Shown here: positions 1-5,460 of the stretch, piece after piece
Layout of the letters: every line of letters starts with the position of its first letter
How positions within the stretch are numbered: the first letter of the stretch is position 1
From: Anaerolineae bacterium
GTDB lineage: Bacteria > Chloroflexota > Anaerolineae > B4-G1 > SLSP01
DNA: 7,488 nt
Assembly: GCA_018055515.1 (NCBI GenBank)
Contig: JAGPHL010000001.1
Span: 38,685-46,172 of the forward strand
Direction of reading: 5' to 3'
The notes under the pieces: model-generated
What the model was told of the DNA's origin: nothing
The model's database searches: none
Seen by the model: the letters and a program-made list of their open reading frames with translations, nothing else
Program-made: the position numbers and the translations under genes

Positions 1-25
1 GCTGATTTCTTGATTTGCTGATTTT
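1..25. repeat. AT-rich GCTGATTT repeat downstream of the thiolase gene
   Basis: GCTGATTT occurs at 1-8 and 17-24, with TTGATTT at 10-16 between them. It resembles the GATTTT-type text bordering the cassette and may continue beyond the window. No terminator hairpin is visible in the part shown. Confidence 0.45.
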
Positions 26-1213
26 TTACTTCTCTCCTCGCTTCAGAACGAAGGCCACAACGTTGTTGCCAAAGCCGCCGAAGTTGATGCTGAACCCGGC
101 TTTCGCGCCCTTGACCTGCCGCTCCTTGGGCAGCTCGTGCCGCAGTTGCCAGGTGAGCTCCACCACCTGCGCCACGCCCGTCGCGCCGACGGGGTGCCCG
201 CGCGCCTTCAAGCCGCCAGACATGTTGATGGGAATCTGTCCGCCCAGGCGCGTCTTCCCCTCCAACACGGCCTTGCCGCCCTCGCCCTTCTTGAAGAAGC
301 CGACGTGTTCGCTCTCGGCAATCTCCAAAATCGTGAAGGCGTCGTGCAGCTCCGCCACGCTGATGTCCTCCGGCTTCATCTTGGCCCGCTCAAAGGCCTG
401 CTGCGCCGCCAGCGTCACCGCCTTGAGGTCGGTAGGATCGTCGCGCTCGGCCAGCGTGTGCGTGTCCGTCGCCTGCCCGAAGCCGGCCACAATCACCGGC
501 ACGTTCTTGCTGAGCTCTTTGACGCGCTCCAACGGGCAGAGGATGACCGCCGCAGCGCCGTCGCTCACCGGGCACAAGTCGTACAGATGCAGGGGCGTCG
601 CCGCCGGCGGATTGTTGACCACCGCATGAGGACTATCCAGGATGCCCTCTTTGGTGATGAGCATCTCCACGTGCGCATAGGGGTTGAGCGCGCCCATGTG
701 CTGGTTCTTGAGGGAGACTTCCACCAGCATCTCGCGGGTGACGCCATACTTCTCCATGTAGAGCTGCGTGAACATCCCCGCCATGCCCGGCAAGGTGATG
801 CCGTAAGGGTACTCCACCTCGGGGTGCGTGAGTGTAGCGACGAAGTCCGTCGCGCGCCAGCCGGTGACTTCGCGCATCTTCTCACCGCCGGCCACCAACA
901 CCACATCGTAGTAGCCGGAGGCCACGGCGAGCACGCCATTCTTGATCGCCGAGCCGCCCGAAGCCGGGCCGTTCTCCACCAGATCGGCGGCGGCCGGCAA
1001 CAGGCTCAGCCGATCCACCAACGCGCTCGCCACTGCCGTCTGATGCTGCAAGATGCCGCTGCCCATGTTGGCGACATAGACGGCATCCACGGCCTCCACA
1101 CCCGCGTCGTCCAGGGCTTTCAGCGAGGCATAGGCCAGCATATCCACCAAAGTATCTTCATCGCGGCGTCCGAAGGGAATCATCCCCACGCCGATAATGG
1201 CTACGTCACGCAT
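26..1213 (-). CDS. SCP2-type thiolase-like protein lacking catalytic cysteines
   Basis: A full-length 395-residue member of the thiolase superfamily, closest in pattern to SCP2-type / acetyl-CoA acetyltransferase-like proteins. The order is MRDVAIIGVGMIPFG (1-15), the nucleophile region VENGPASGGSA (79-89), DLCPVSDGAAAVIL (212-225), ELHDAF (288-293), and SGGLKARGHPVGATG (332-346) holding His340. The usual nucleophile Cys in the (S/A)CASG context is Pro83 (codon CCG at 967-965). The second cysteine, from HDCF in SCP2-type enzymes, is Ala292. The C-terminal Cys-Gly-Gly context is replaced by SINFGGFG. It may bind acyl-CoA without classical Claisen chemistry, as in thiolase-like partners of steroid aldolases, but that parallel is inference. 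It is the last gene of the visible operon. The ATG at 1213 uses GGGGAGG within the preceding gene's end. The stop TAA (28-26) is followed by repeat-like AT-rich text. Confidence 0.85.
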   Translation of the reverse strand: MRDVAIIGVGMIPFGRRDEDTLVDMLAYASLKALDDAGVEAVDAVYVANMGSGILQHQTAVASALVDRLSLLPAAADLVENGPASGGSAIKNGVLAVASGYYDVVLVAGGEKMREVTGWRATDFVATLTHPEVEYPYGITLPGMAGMFTQLYMEKYGVTREMLVEVSLKNQHMGALNPYAHVEMLITKEGILDSPHAVVNNPPAATPLHLYDLCPVSDGAAAVILCPLERVKELSKNVPVIVAGFGQATDTHTLAERDDPTDLKAVTLAAQQAFERAKMKPEDISVAELHDAFTILEIAESEHVGFFKKGEGGKAVLEGKTRLGGQIPINMSGGLKARGHPVGATGVAQVVELTWQLRHELPKERQVKGAKAGFSINFGGFGNNVVAFVLKRGEK

Positions 1214-1216
1214 CTC

Positions 1217-1906
1217 CTACCTCCCCTTCAGCCCGGCAATTTTCTCACGGGTCTCCGCTTCACTGGCGATGATGATCTCCCGCTGCGCCACTTCGAGCAG
1301 CTCGGGCGGCACCGGGCGATCTCCCACCACGAGGCGCGGCTTCGTCTCGAAGTACAGCTTGCGGGTGAGGCGATACGACAGGGCCCCACCAAGCTCATGC
1401 GGGATGTCCGTCGGCTCCAACCCATACTCGAGCATCCAGCGCCGAAAACCGATGGGGCTTTCAGCCACGATGAGCACTTCTTCCTGGCCCAGGTACTCGA
1501 TGTGATGCTCCATCTTCGCGGCAAAGAGGTGCGCCCCCACGCGCAGCCCCCGGTCAATGGCGAGCGTGTGCAGGCTCATGCCGGTTTTCGCGCTGTACAT
1601 CCGGCTGTTGACCATGCCGACCAGATAGCCGTCAATCTGCCCGACCAGACAGAACTCGTTCGCCGTGCGATAGGTATACATGCCCAGCAGCTCCGAGTAA
1701 AGCCGTGCGCCGACGACGTCGTAGAAATCCTTGTGGATGAAGAGCGTTGGGTGCACCGCTTTCAACAACGTCGGAACGTCCTCCCGGTGCGCTTCACGCA
1801 CGACCATCTTCTTGCCGTTGGCCAGCGTAATCACTTTTGGCGGATACGGGGCCATCGGCAAGGAGGGCGGACGCAACATCAGTTCCAATTCCATATCTAC
1901 AGCCAT
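1217..1906 (-). CDS. GNAT-like acyltransferase, substrate unknown
   Basis: A 229-residue protein with the layout of a GCN5-related N-acetyltransferase. A short N-terminal extension (1-33) is followed by a GNAT-like core (about 34-185). It opens with MVVREAHREDVPTLL (34-48), typical of strand 1 and helix 1. Strands FCLVGQIDGYLVGMV (85-99) and a motif-A-like segment LHTLAIDRGLRVGAHLF (112-128) follow. The pyrophosphate-loop pattern Q/RxxGxG/A is only approximate there (RGLRVGA). FRRWMLEYGLEP (154-165) resembles the usual C-terminal 'F/YxxxGF' region. The C-terminal 40 residues are helical and charged. Start ATG 1906 has AAGGAG 6 bases upstream. Its stop codon lies 3 bases from the thiolase start, and its last codons contain that gene's ribosome binding site, so translation is coupled. 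Assignment rests on fold pattern only; some members of such operons are annotated as hypothetical. Confidence 0.6.
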   Translation of the reverse strand: MAVDMELELMLRPPSLPMAPYPPKVITLANGKKMVVREAHREDVPTLLKAVHPTLFIHKDFYDVVGARLYSELLGMYTYRTANEFCLVGQIDGYLVGMVNSRMYSAKTGMSLHTLAIDRGLRVGAHLFAAKMEHHIEYLGQEEVLIVAESPIGFRRWMLEYGLEPTDIPHELGGALSYRLTRKLYFETKPRLVVGDRPVPPELLEVAQREIIIASEAETREKIAGLKGR

Positions 1907-1929
1907 GCAAATCTCCTTTCACCCAGTTC

Positions 1930-2808
1930 CTATTCCCGAGCCTTTACCTGCGCATTGAGGCTTTCGACGTGCTGCGGGTTATACGCATCCCCGAACTTGG
2001 TCTTGGGCAATTGCGCCTTCTTCGCCATCAGGTCAGCGTATTCGTCATCCTCCACAAAGGCCACGCAGCGCCCGATGCTCGATTCGCCCTCCACAAAGCG
2101 CCAGGGGAAGAAGCCAATCTGCACGCGCCGGTTCAGGAGCAGGTCGAGGTCGCCGCCGAGGCACTCCGCGTGGATGATGCCGTAAGGGAACATCTCAATG
2201 TGCATCAGCTGATACTTCGTGTCGTCGAAGATGTCGGCCAGGCCACCGCCATACTTCTTCTGGAAATGCAGGTCTGCCTGCCTGGCCTGGCGGGGCATCC
2301 ACTGCCGGATGATCGTGTTCATCGGGTGATCCGCGCTGCCGCAGTCCACGCCGATCCAGCGCAGCTTCTTCCGCTTGGCCCAGTCGGCAAACTCGCGGTC
2401 GGGACCGGGATGCTGCACCATGTAGCGGATTTCATCCGCCGTGGGCATGTCCCAACCGAAGTGATGGAAGCCAGTGTGGATGATGAGAATGTCGCCCTCC
2501 TTCACCTCCACCTTGTCCTCAATCATCTCCGACGTGTAGATGTCATAGTCCGCCACGACGTCCGACAGATCCACTACAGCGGCATCGTGGACGAGGAAGT
2601 CCATCTGCAAATCGGCCATGTCCTTACCGGCGGTGTAGAAGTGAATCTCACCGTCGAGGTGCGTGCCCAAATGGTTCGAGTGGGTCAACAGCTGCCCATT
2701 CGCGCCGTTGGGCGCCAGCCGCTTGAAATACTTCACCTGCAGCGGCTCATAGGTCGGCCACGGGGGCGTGGCAATACCGAGGGGAATGGTCAAATCCAGC
2801 AACTTCAT
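1930..2808 (-). CDS. Cyclase-family metal-dependent hydrolase (kynurenine formamidase fold)
   Basis: A 292-residue member of the cyclase family (PF04199), which contains metal-dependent amidohydrolases such as bacterial kynurenine formamidase and isatin hydrolase. The metal-site motif HxGTHxDxxxHF is present as HLGTHLDGEIHF (46-57), giving His46, His50, Asp52 and His56 as expected ligands. The usual Pro after the Asp is replaced by Gly53-Glu54. Further family-like segments are IIHTGFHH (109-116), WIGVDCGSADHP (151-162) and the C-terminal FPWRFVEGESS (234-244). The protein is longer than KynB-type enzymes (about 210 residues), with an insertion around 165-205. It probably hydrolyses a cyclic or N-acyl amide whose product feeds the carbamoyl-transfer proteins upstream, but the substrate cannot be read from sequence. 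The start is supported by AGGAGG at 2821-2816, 7 bases from the ATG. A 23-base gap separates its stop from the next gene. Confidence 0.85.
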   Translation of the reverse strand: MKLLDLTIPLGIATPPWPTYEPLQVKYFKRLAPNGANGQLLTHSNHLGTHLDGEIHFYTAGKDMADLQMDFLVHDAAVVDLSDVVADYDIYTSEMIEDKVEVKEGDILIIHTGFHHFGWDMPTADEIRYMVQHPGPDREFADWAKRKKLRWIGVDCGSADHPMNTIIRQWMPRQARQADLHFQKKYGGGLADIFDDTKYQLMHIEMFPYGIIHAECLGGDLDLLLNRRVQIGFFPWRFVEGESSIGRCVAFVEDDEYADLMAKKAQLPKTKFGDAYNPQHVESLNAQVKARE

Positions 2809-2815
2809 AGCGAAA

Positions 2816-2821
2816 CCTCCT
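2816..2821 (-). promoter_or_regulatory. Ribosome binding site of the cyclase gene
   Basis: AGGAGG on the minus strand lies 7 bases before the ATG at 2808. It is embedded in ACAGGAGGTT, and the upstream CCATTAC is also found before fdrA, so the two genes share a similar leader. No convincing -35/-10 pair is seen in the 78-base gap. Confidence 0.7.
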
Positions 2822-2840
2822 GTATAGTAATGGATGAACG

Positions 2841-2870
2841 GTGAAAAGTGAGAAGCGAGAAGCGAGAAAG
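2841..2870. repeat. Short low-complexity GAGAAGC repeat in the DUF1116-cyclase gap
   Basis: The plus strand has GAGAAGC, GAGAAGC and GAGAAAG in succession, preceded by GTGAAAAGT. On the coding strand this is a pyrimidine-rich CTTCTCGCTTCTC run in the 78-base gap between the DUF1116 gene and the cyclase gene. There is no inverted symmetry suggesting a terminator. Confidence 0.6.
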
Positions 2871-2886
2871 ACTGCTCCCTACTCCC

Positions 2887-4290
2887 CTACTCCTGGCTCC
2901 CCAGCTGCTCTCTCAACGCCTTGAACGCCTGCTCGAAACACTGCTTGGGAGCGCGGGTGAGGCCGGCGCCTACCATGCCCACGCCCGGCTCTTTGTGGGC
3001 GATGCCCGTATTGATGAAGGGCAGGATCCCCGTCGCCATGACCTTGCGGACATCAATGCCCAACGGCGTCCCACGGAAGTCAAGCACCGGCACGGTGAAG
3101 AACTCGTGCTCGCCCGCGGTGATCTGGTACATGTCCTGGGTGACGCTCAACGCCAGCGCGGACGTGCCGCCCACGAAGCGCACAATCGCCGGCGCCGCTG
3201 CCATCGCAAATCCGCCCAATCCGCCCGTCTCCGTGATGCTGGAATCGCCGATGTCAGGGTTCGCGTCCTTCTCCGAGAACCCCGGCAGCCACAGGCCGTC
3301 AACGAGGGGCGCCGGCGCCGTGAACCACCGCTCCGGCATACTGGCCACGCGGATGCCGAAATCCGTCCCATTGCGCGCCATGACGGTGACCAACGTGCAG
3401 CCCTCCGTGCCCTCGACCACTTCCAGCATGGATTTCATCGCCGGCATGGAGAGGTTCAGGAAGAAGTGATCATTGCCGTCCATGAACTTTAACACCGCGA
3501 TCGCGGTTTCGGTACGCGAGGTCTGGACGATGGCCGTCATCAGCTGCCGGATCACCAGCGAAGTCGCGGCGCGATTGCGGTTGTGGGCCTCATCGCCCAT
3601 GTGCAACGCCTGCGCGATGACGCTCCGCAAATCAATCGGACCGGTCACCTCCAGCGCGCGTACCAGCGCCGGGTAGAGCTCCGTCTCCATCCACTTGAGC
3701 CGCTCCAGGACCGCATCGCCATACGCGCCATAGCGCAACACCTTGCCCAACCCCTCGTTCTGCGTGGCATAGGTCACATTGCCAAACGTCTCATTCTTGA
3801 TGAGGAACACCGGCATCGAAGGCGAGATGATTCCCGCCATTGGCCCGACGGCATGATGGTGATGACAGGGGTCAAACGTGAACTCCCCCGCTGCCGCCAT
3901 CTCCGCCGCTTCCACATACGTCTTCGCCCAGCCCTCGTAGACCGCCGCCCCCATCACCGCGCCGCGCATCGGGCCGCACATGCGCTCCCAGGTGATCGGA
4001 GGTCCCGCGTGCAAGATCATCCGCTCGCCCATGCCGGGGATCACGTCCCGGGCCACGCCCATCCCCACCAGGAGCGGGCGTCCCTTGCGGATGCGCTCGA
4101 CCGCCTCAGCGTTGATGGCGTCAATCTCCGCGCCCGCCGCCGTGTGCGTCAACTCCACATAGCCCTCCAGCGGCGGACGCCAGTCCACATGCTGAACGGC
4201 AACCCCCTGATCCCTGAGACTCTCCGCAAAACTCTCCAGCCCCACATTCACCGCCTTGAGCGGCTGACCGAATATGTCTTGAATGGCCAT
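2887..4290 (-). CDS. DUF1116 family protein, AllG-like subunit
   Basis: A 467-residue protein of the DUF1116 family, to which E. coli AllG (YlbE) belongs. Its usual partners are FdrA/AllF and DUF2877/AllH, both encoded upstream here. The E. coli trio is linked to oxamate carbamoyltransferase activity. Family-like segments visible are GMGVARDVIPGMGERMILH (76-94) and the histidine cluster CHHHHAVGPMAG (142-153). HMGDEAHNRN (230-239) and a glycine-rich C-terminal stretch (about 415-450, with GIDVRKV and AHKEPGVGMVGAGL) are also seen. The His cluster and HxxDExH-like segment could bind a metal or substrate, which is inference. No signal peptide or membrane helix is seen, so it is probably cytoplasmic. 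The ATG at 4290 follows GGGGGTGATTCT, a good match to the anti-Shine-Dalgarno tail. The neighbouring repeat block ends only about 20 bases before the start, so the insertion may have replaced the native upstream region. Confidence 0.88.
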   Translation of the reverse strand: MAIQDIFGQPLKAVNVGLESFAESLRDQGVAVQHVDWRPPLEGYVELTHTAAGAEIDAINAEAVERIRKGRPLLVGMGVARDVIPGMGERMILHAGPPITWERMCGPMRGAVMGAAVYEGWAKTYVEAAEMAAAGEFTFDPCHHHHAVGPMAGIISPSMPVFLIKNETFGNVTYATQNEGLGKVLRYGAYGDAVLERLKWMETELYPALVRALEVTGPIDLRSVIAQALHMGDEAHNRNRAATSLVIRQLMTAIVQTSRTETAIAVLKFMDGNDHFFLNLSMPAMKSMLEVVEGTEGCTLVTVMARNGTDFGIRVASMPERWFTAPAPLVDGLWLPGFSEKDANPDIGDSSITETGGLGGFAMAAAPAIVRFVGGTSALALSVTQDMYQITAGEHEFFTVPVLDFRGTPLGIDVRKVMATGILPFINTGIAHKEPGVGMVGAGLTRAPKQCFEQAFKALREQLGSQE

Positions 4291-4310
4291 AGAATCACCC
4301 CCATATTCAA

Positions 4311-4366
4311 TTTTGGATTTTAGATTTTAGATTTTGGGTTTTGGATTTTAGATTTTGGATTTTGGA
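4311..4366. repeat. AT-rich degenerate tandem repeat, left end of the TA/S23 cassette
   Basis: The plus strand reads as reiterated GATTTT(A/G)G units. GATTTTAGATTTTGG occurs exactly twice (4323-4337 and 4344-4358), with TTTTGG spacers. The second copy, extended to GATTTTAGATTTTGGAT (4344-4360), is repeated in inverted orientation at 5429-5445. The block separates the four-helix-bundle gene, whose stop codon it contains, from the DUF1116 gene. Units of TAAAAT on the minus strand could serve as -10-like boxes for the DUF1116 gene, but no matching -35 is clear. Confidence 0.85.
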
Positions 4367-4737
4367 GCCAGAGCCTGGTCCTGACGCTGGTTCTGTCGTA
4401 GGGTTTTGATGGAAGAGACGACCATAGCAACAATTTCATTGGTTTCCTGCATCAATGACGACAGGAGCGATTCGGAGATCAGACCGCTCTCGACGAACAA
4501 TTCAAGCCAGTAAAGCGTTTCGTCCGCTTCTTCCTCAACGATGCTGAGTTTGGCGATCATATCCGCCGTAGACTTCGCTCGGCACGCTGCCCGATAATTT
4601 GCGCCCACCGCCGTAGCCGAGCGCAAAATCTGCCGCCCCATGACATCTGCGGCCTCATCCTTTGGCAGAGTCGCCACCATCCGAATCACCCGCAGCGCCA
4701 ACTGTTTTGTCCGCGCCTTAAACGCCGCCTCATCCAT
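4348..4737 (-). CDS. Four-helix-bundle protein, 23S rRNA intervening-sequence (S23) family
   Basis: A 129-residue protein of the S23 / four-helix-bundle family (TIGR02436 type). The conserved segment RQILRSATAVGANYRAA lies at 35-51, and KLSIVEEEADETLYWLEL at 63-80. Family members were first noticed as ORFs within intervening sequences of 23S rRNA genes. Most copies, as here, are free-standing, often beside AT-rich repeats, and their function is unknown. The start at ATG 4737 is preferred because family proteins begin close to the residues MDEAAFKARTKQ. An ATG three codons upstream (4746) lies within the repeat and is less likely. The last residues (PKSKI) and the TAA stop (4350-4348) are encoded by the GATTTTAGATTTTGG repeat block, so the C-terminal tail is repeat-derived. 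It lies immediately after hepT on the same strand and looks like part of the same insertion. Confidence 0.88.
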   Translation of the reverse strand: MDEAAFKARTKQLALRVIRMVATLPKDEAADVMGRQILRSATAVGANYRAACRAKSTADMIAKLSIVEEEADETLYWLELFVESGLISESLLSSLMQETNEIVAMVVSSIKTLRQNQRQDQALAPKSKI

Positions 4738-4741
4738 GCTG

Positions 4742-4754
4742 CCCATCCAAAATC
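4742..4754. repeat. 13-base direct repeat, copy 1 (hepT / four-helix junction)
   Basis: CCCATCCAAAATC on the plus strand is identical to 5426-5438. It occupies the gap between hepT and the four-helix-bundle gene, overlapping the last bases of the hepT stop codon. It places GGATGGG just upstream of the next ATG on the coding strand, so it probably acts as that gene's weak ribosome binding region. Confidence 0.7.
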
Positions 4755-5136
4755 AGTCCTGCAGATTTTTCAATAGCACATGCATCACCTGGACATAATC
4801 CGGCAATTTCCGATAAAGCGCCTCAGCAATCTCCTCGATGTAAGTGTGCGACGTCAAATTCCGGTCATCCGTCATCACCAAACACCGTTCAACTTCTTCT
4901 AACGTGAGCAATCCCGATTGAAAAGCTTGCCGGAAACAGCCCTTGGGTGAAGCGCACAGCACACCCTCCCGCTCTTGCAAATACACCTTAAGCGCTTTCC
5001 ACAGCGCTTCGAATGTGTACTCGAAGCGTTGAATGGCAGCATCCCGCACGATAACGGAAAAGGGGAGTTGAATCGCTTCATCCAACGTCGCCATCGCCTT
5101 CGCGGCGGAGTGTAAAGCCAGGCTCAGCTTTTCCAT
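4753..5136 (-). CDS. hepT: HepT-like HEPN protein (HI0074 family), toxin partner of MntA
   Basis: This 127-residue all-helical protein belongs to the nucleotidyltransferase substrate-binding / HEPN group. The family segment AIQRFEYTFEALWKALK spans 34-50. The catalytic motif RX4HXY is intact as RNLTSHTY, with Arg92, His97 and Tyr99. In characterised HEPN toxins, Arg and His form the RNase site and Tyr is the residue AMPylated by the paired MNT antitoxin. With all three present, an active toxin under MntA control is plausible. Some HI0074-type pairs have no proven toxicity, so this remains inference. The ATG at 5136 lies inside the end of the nucleotidyltransferase gene and has AGGAGG at 5152-5147, 10 bases upstream, which implies coupled translation. 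The stop TGA (4755-4753) runs directly into a GATTTTGGATGGG repeat. Confidence 0.87.
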   Translation of the reverse strand: MEKLSLALHSAAKAMATLDEAIQLPFSVIVRDAAIQRFEYTFEALWKALKVYLQEREGVLCASPKGCFRQAFQSGLLTLEEVERCLVMTDDRNLTSHTYIEEIAEALYRKLPDYVQVMHVLLKNLQD

Positions 5137-5423
5137 AGCACCTTTCCCTCCTGCTGGACCCGCGCCACAAAGGGAGCGGCTGCGACATGGAGATCTACCA
5201 CGTCCACCGCGTAAGGGAGGTTCGATTGCTCTAGGCGCTCGCGGAACAGGCTCAAACGCGCGCTGACATCATGCTCGGAAAGCACGGCAATGTCCACATC
5301 CGAGGTCCTCTGCGCCTGGCCCGTCGCCCGCGACCCGAACAAGTACACCGTGCAAGGGATGTCTTTCAGCACTTCAGCGATGATGTCCTGGATAATGGCC
5401 AGATGTCTTCCAGCTATGTCCAT
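5124..5423 (-). CDS. mntA: MntA-like minimal nucleotidyltransferase (antitoxin of HEPN/MNT pair)
   Basis: This 99-residue protein has the polymerase-beta superfamily minimal nucleotidyltransferase fold. The signature GSX10DXD is complete: Gly30-Ser31, ten residues, then Asp42 and Asp44. A third acidic residue, Asp74 or Asp77, lies in the strand AVDVVDL (72-78). In characterised HepT/MntA systems such proteins transfer AMP onto a tyrosine of the HEPN partner and neutralise its RNase activity. The partner gene overlaps this one by 13 bases, supporting that role. The frame is open upstream to a TTG at 5450, but those nine codons are made of the AT-rich repeat. ATG at 5423 is preferred because it gives the usual N-terminus, with GGATGG just upstream. 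It lies between fdrA and the DUF1116 gene on the same strand, apparently as part of an inserted cassette. No separate promoter is clear. Confidence 0.88.
   Translation of the reverse strand: MDIAGRHLAIIQDIIAEVLKDIPCTVYLFGSRATGQAQRTSDVDIAVLSEHDVSARLSLFRERLEQSNLPYAVDVVDLHVAAAPFVARVQQEGKVLWKS
5147..5152 (-). promoter_or_regulatory. Ribosome binding site for hepT inside mntA
   Basis: A perfect AGGAGG on the minus strand within the last codons of the nucleotidyltransferase gene, 10 bases from the ATG at 5136. It supports a short overlap start and coupled production of antitoxin and toxin. Confidence 0.6.
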
Positions 5424-5425
5424 AA

Positions 5426-5460
5426 CCCATCCAAAATCTAAAATCACCAATCAAAAATCC
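5426..5460. repeat. AT-rich repeat, right end of the TA/S23 cassette
   Basis: The block carries CCCATCCAAAATC (5426-5438, direct copy of 4742-4754). It also carries ATCCAAAATCTAAAATC (5429-5445), an exact inverted copy of 4344-4360. A further degenerate unit with the fdrA stop codon follows (to 5460). It fills the gap between fdrA and mntA and supplies the GGATGG before the mntA ATG. Confidence 0.8.

Larger units (their letters stand above)
4311..5460 (-). other. Putative inserted cassette: mntA-hepT plus four-helix-bundle gene between inverted AT-rich repeats
   Basis: Three accessory genes in operon orientation separate fdrA from the DUF1116 gene, which belong to the same functional set. 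The segment is bounded by the 17-base inverted repeat at 4344-4360 and 5429-5445. A hand count gives 30 of 60 G+C in bases 4861-4920 (hepT) and 39 of 60 in bases 5761-5820 (fdrA), so the insert is visibly less GC-rich. No transposase, integrase or target-site duplication is recognisable. The mode of arrival is inferred, and the repeats may be recombination substrates or remains of a non-autonomous element. Confidence 0.5.

Noticed and set aside
137..2185. A 682-codon open frame on the plus strand
   Set aside because: It is antisense to the thiolase, GNAT-like and cyclase genes. Its translation is rich in His, Arg and Ala with no recognisable domain, as expected of a shadow frame in GC-rich DNA.
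1930..2808. Specific naming as kynurenine formamidase
   Set aside because: The protein is about 80 residues longer than KynB, has Gly-Glu after the metal-site Asp, and no tryptophan-breakdown gene is adjacent.
1837..2844. A 335-codon open frame on the plus strand opposite the cyclase gene
   Set aside because: The minus-strand frame holds the conserved HxGTHxD metal motif and a good ribosome binding site. The plus-strand product is low-complexity His/Val/Arg sequence without family features.
3583..4323. A 246-codon open frame on the plus strand opposite the DUF1116 gene
   Set aside because: It is rich in Arg and His with no domain, has no upstream ribosome binding site of note, and is fully covered by a well-conserved gene on the other strand.
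4311..4366. CRISPR-like array
   Set aside because: The units are short, degenerate and contiguous, without unique spacers of constant length, and no cas gene is present.
4311..4366. Promoter for the DUF1116 gene formed by TAAAAT units
   Set aside because: Several -10-like boxes occur because of the repeat, but none has a convincing -35 box at the right distance, so no specific promoter is called.
5424..5450. Upstream TTG start adding nine codons to the nucleotidyltransferase
   Set aside because: Those codons are entirely repeat sequence. The ATG at 5423 gives the normal length and N-terminus for the family.
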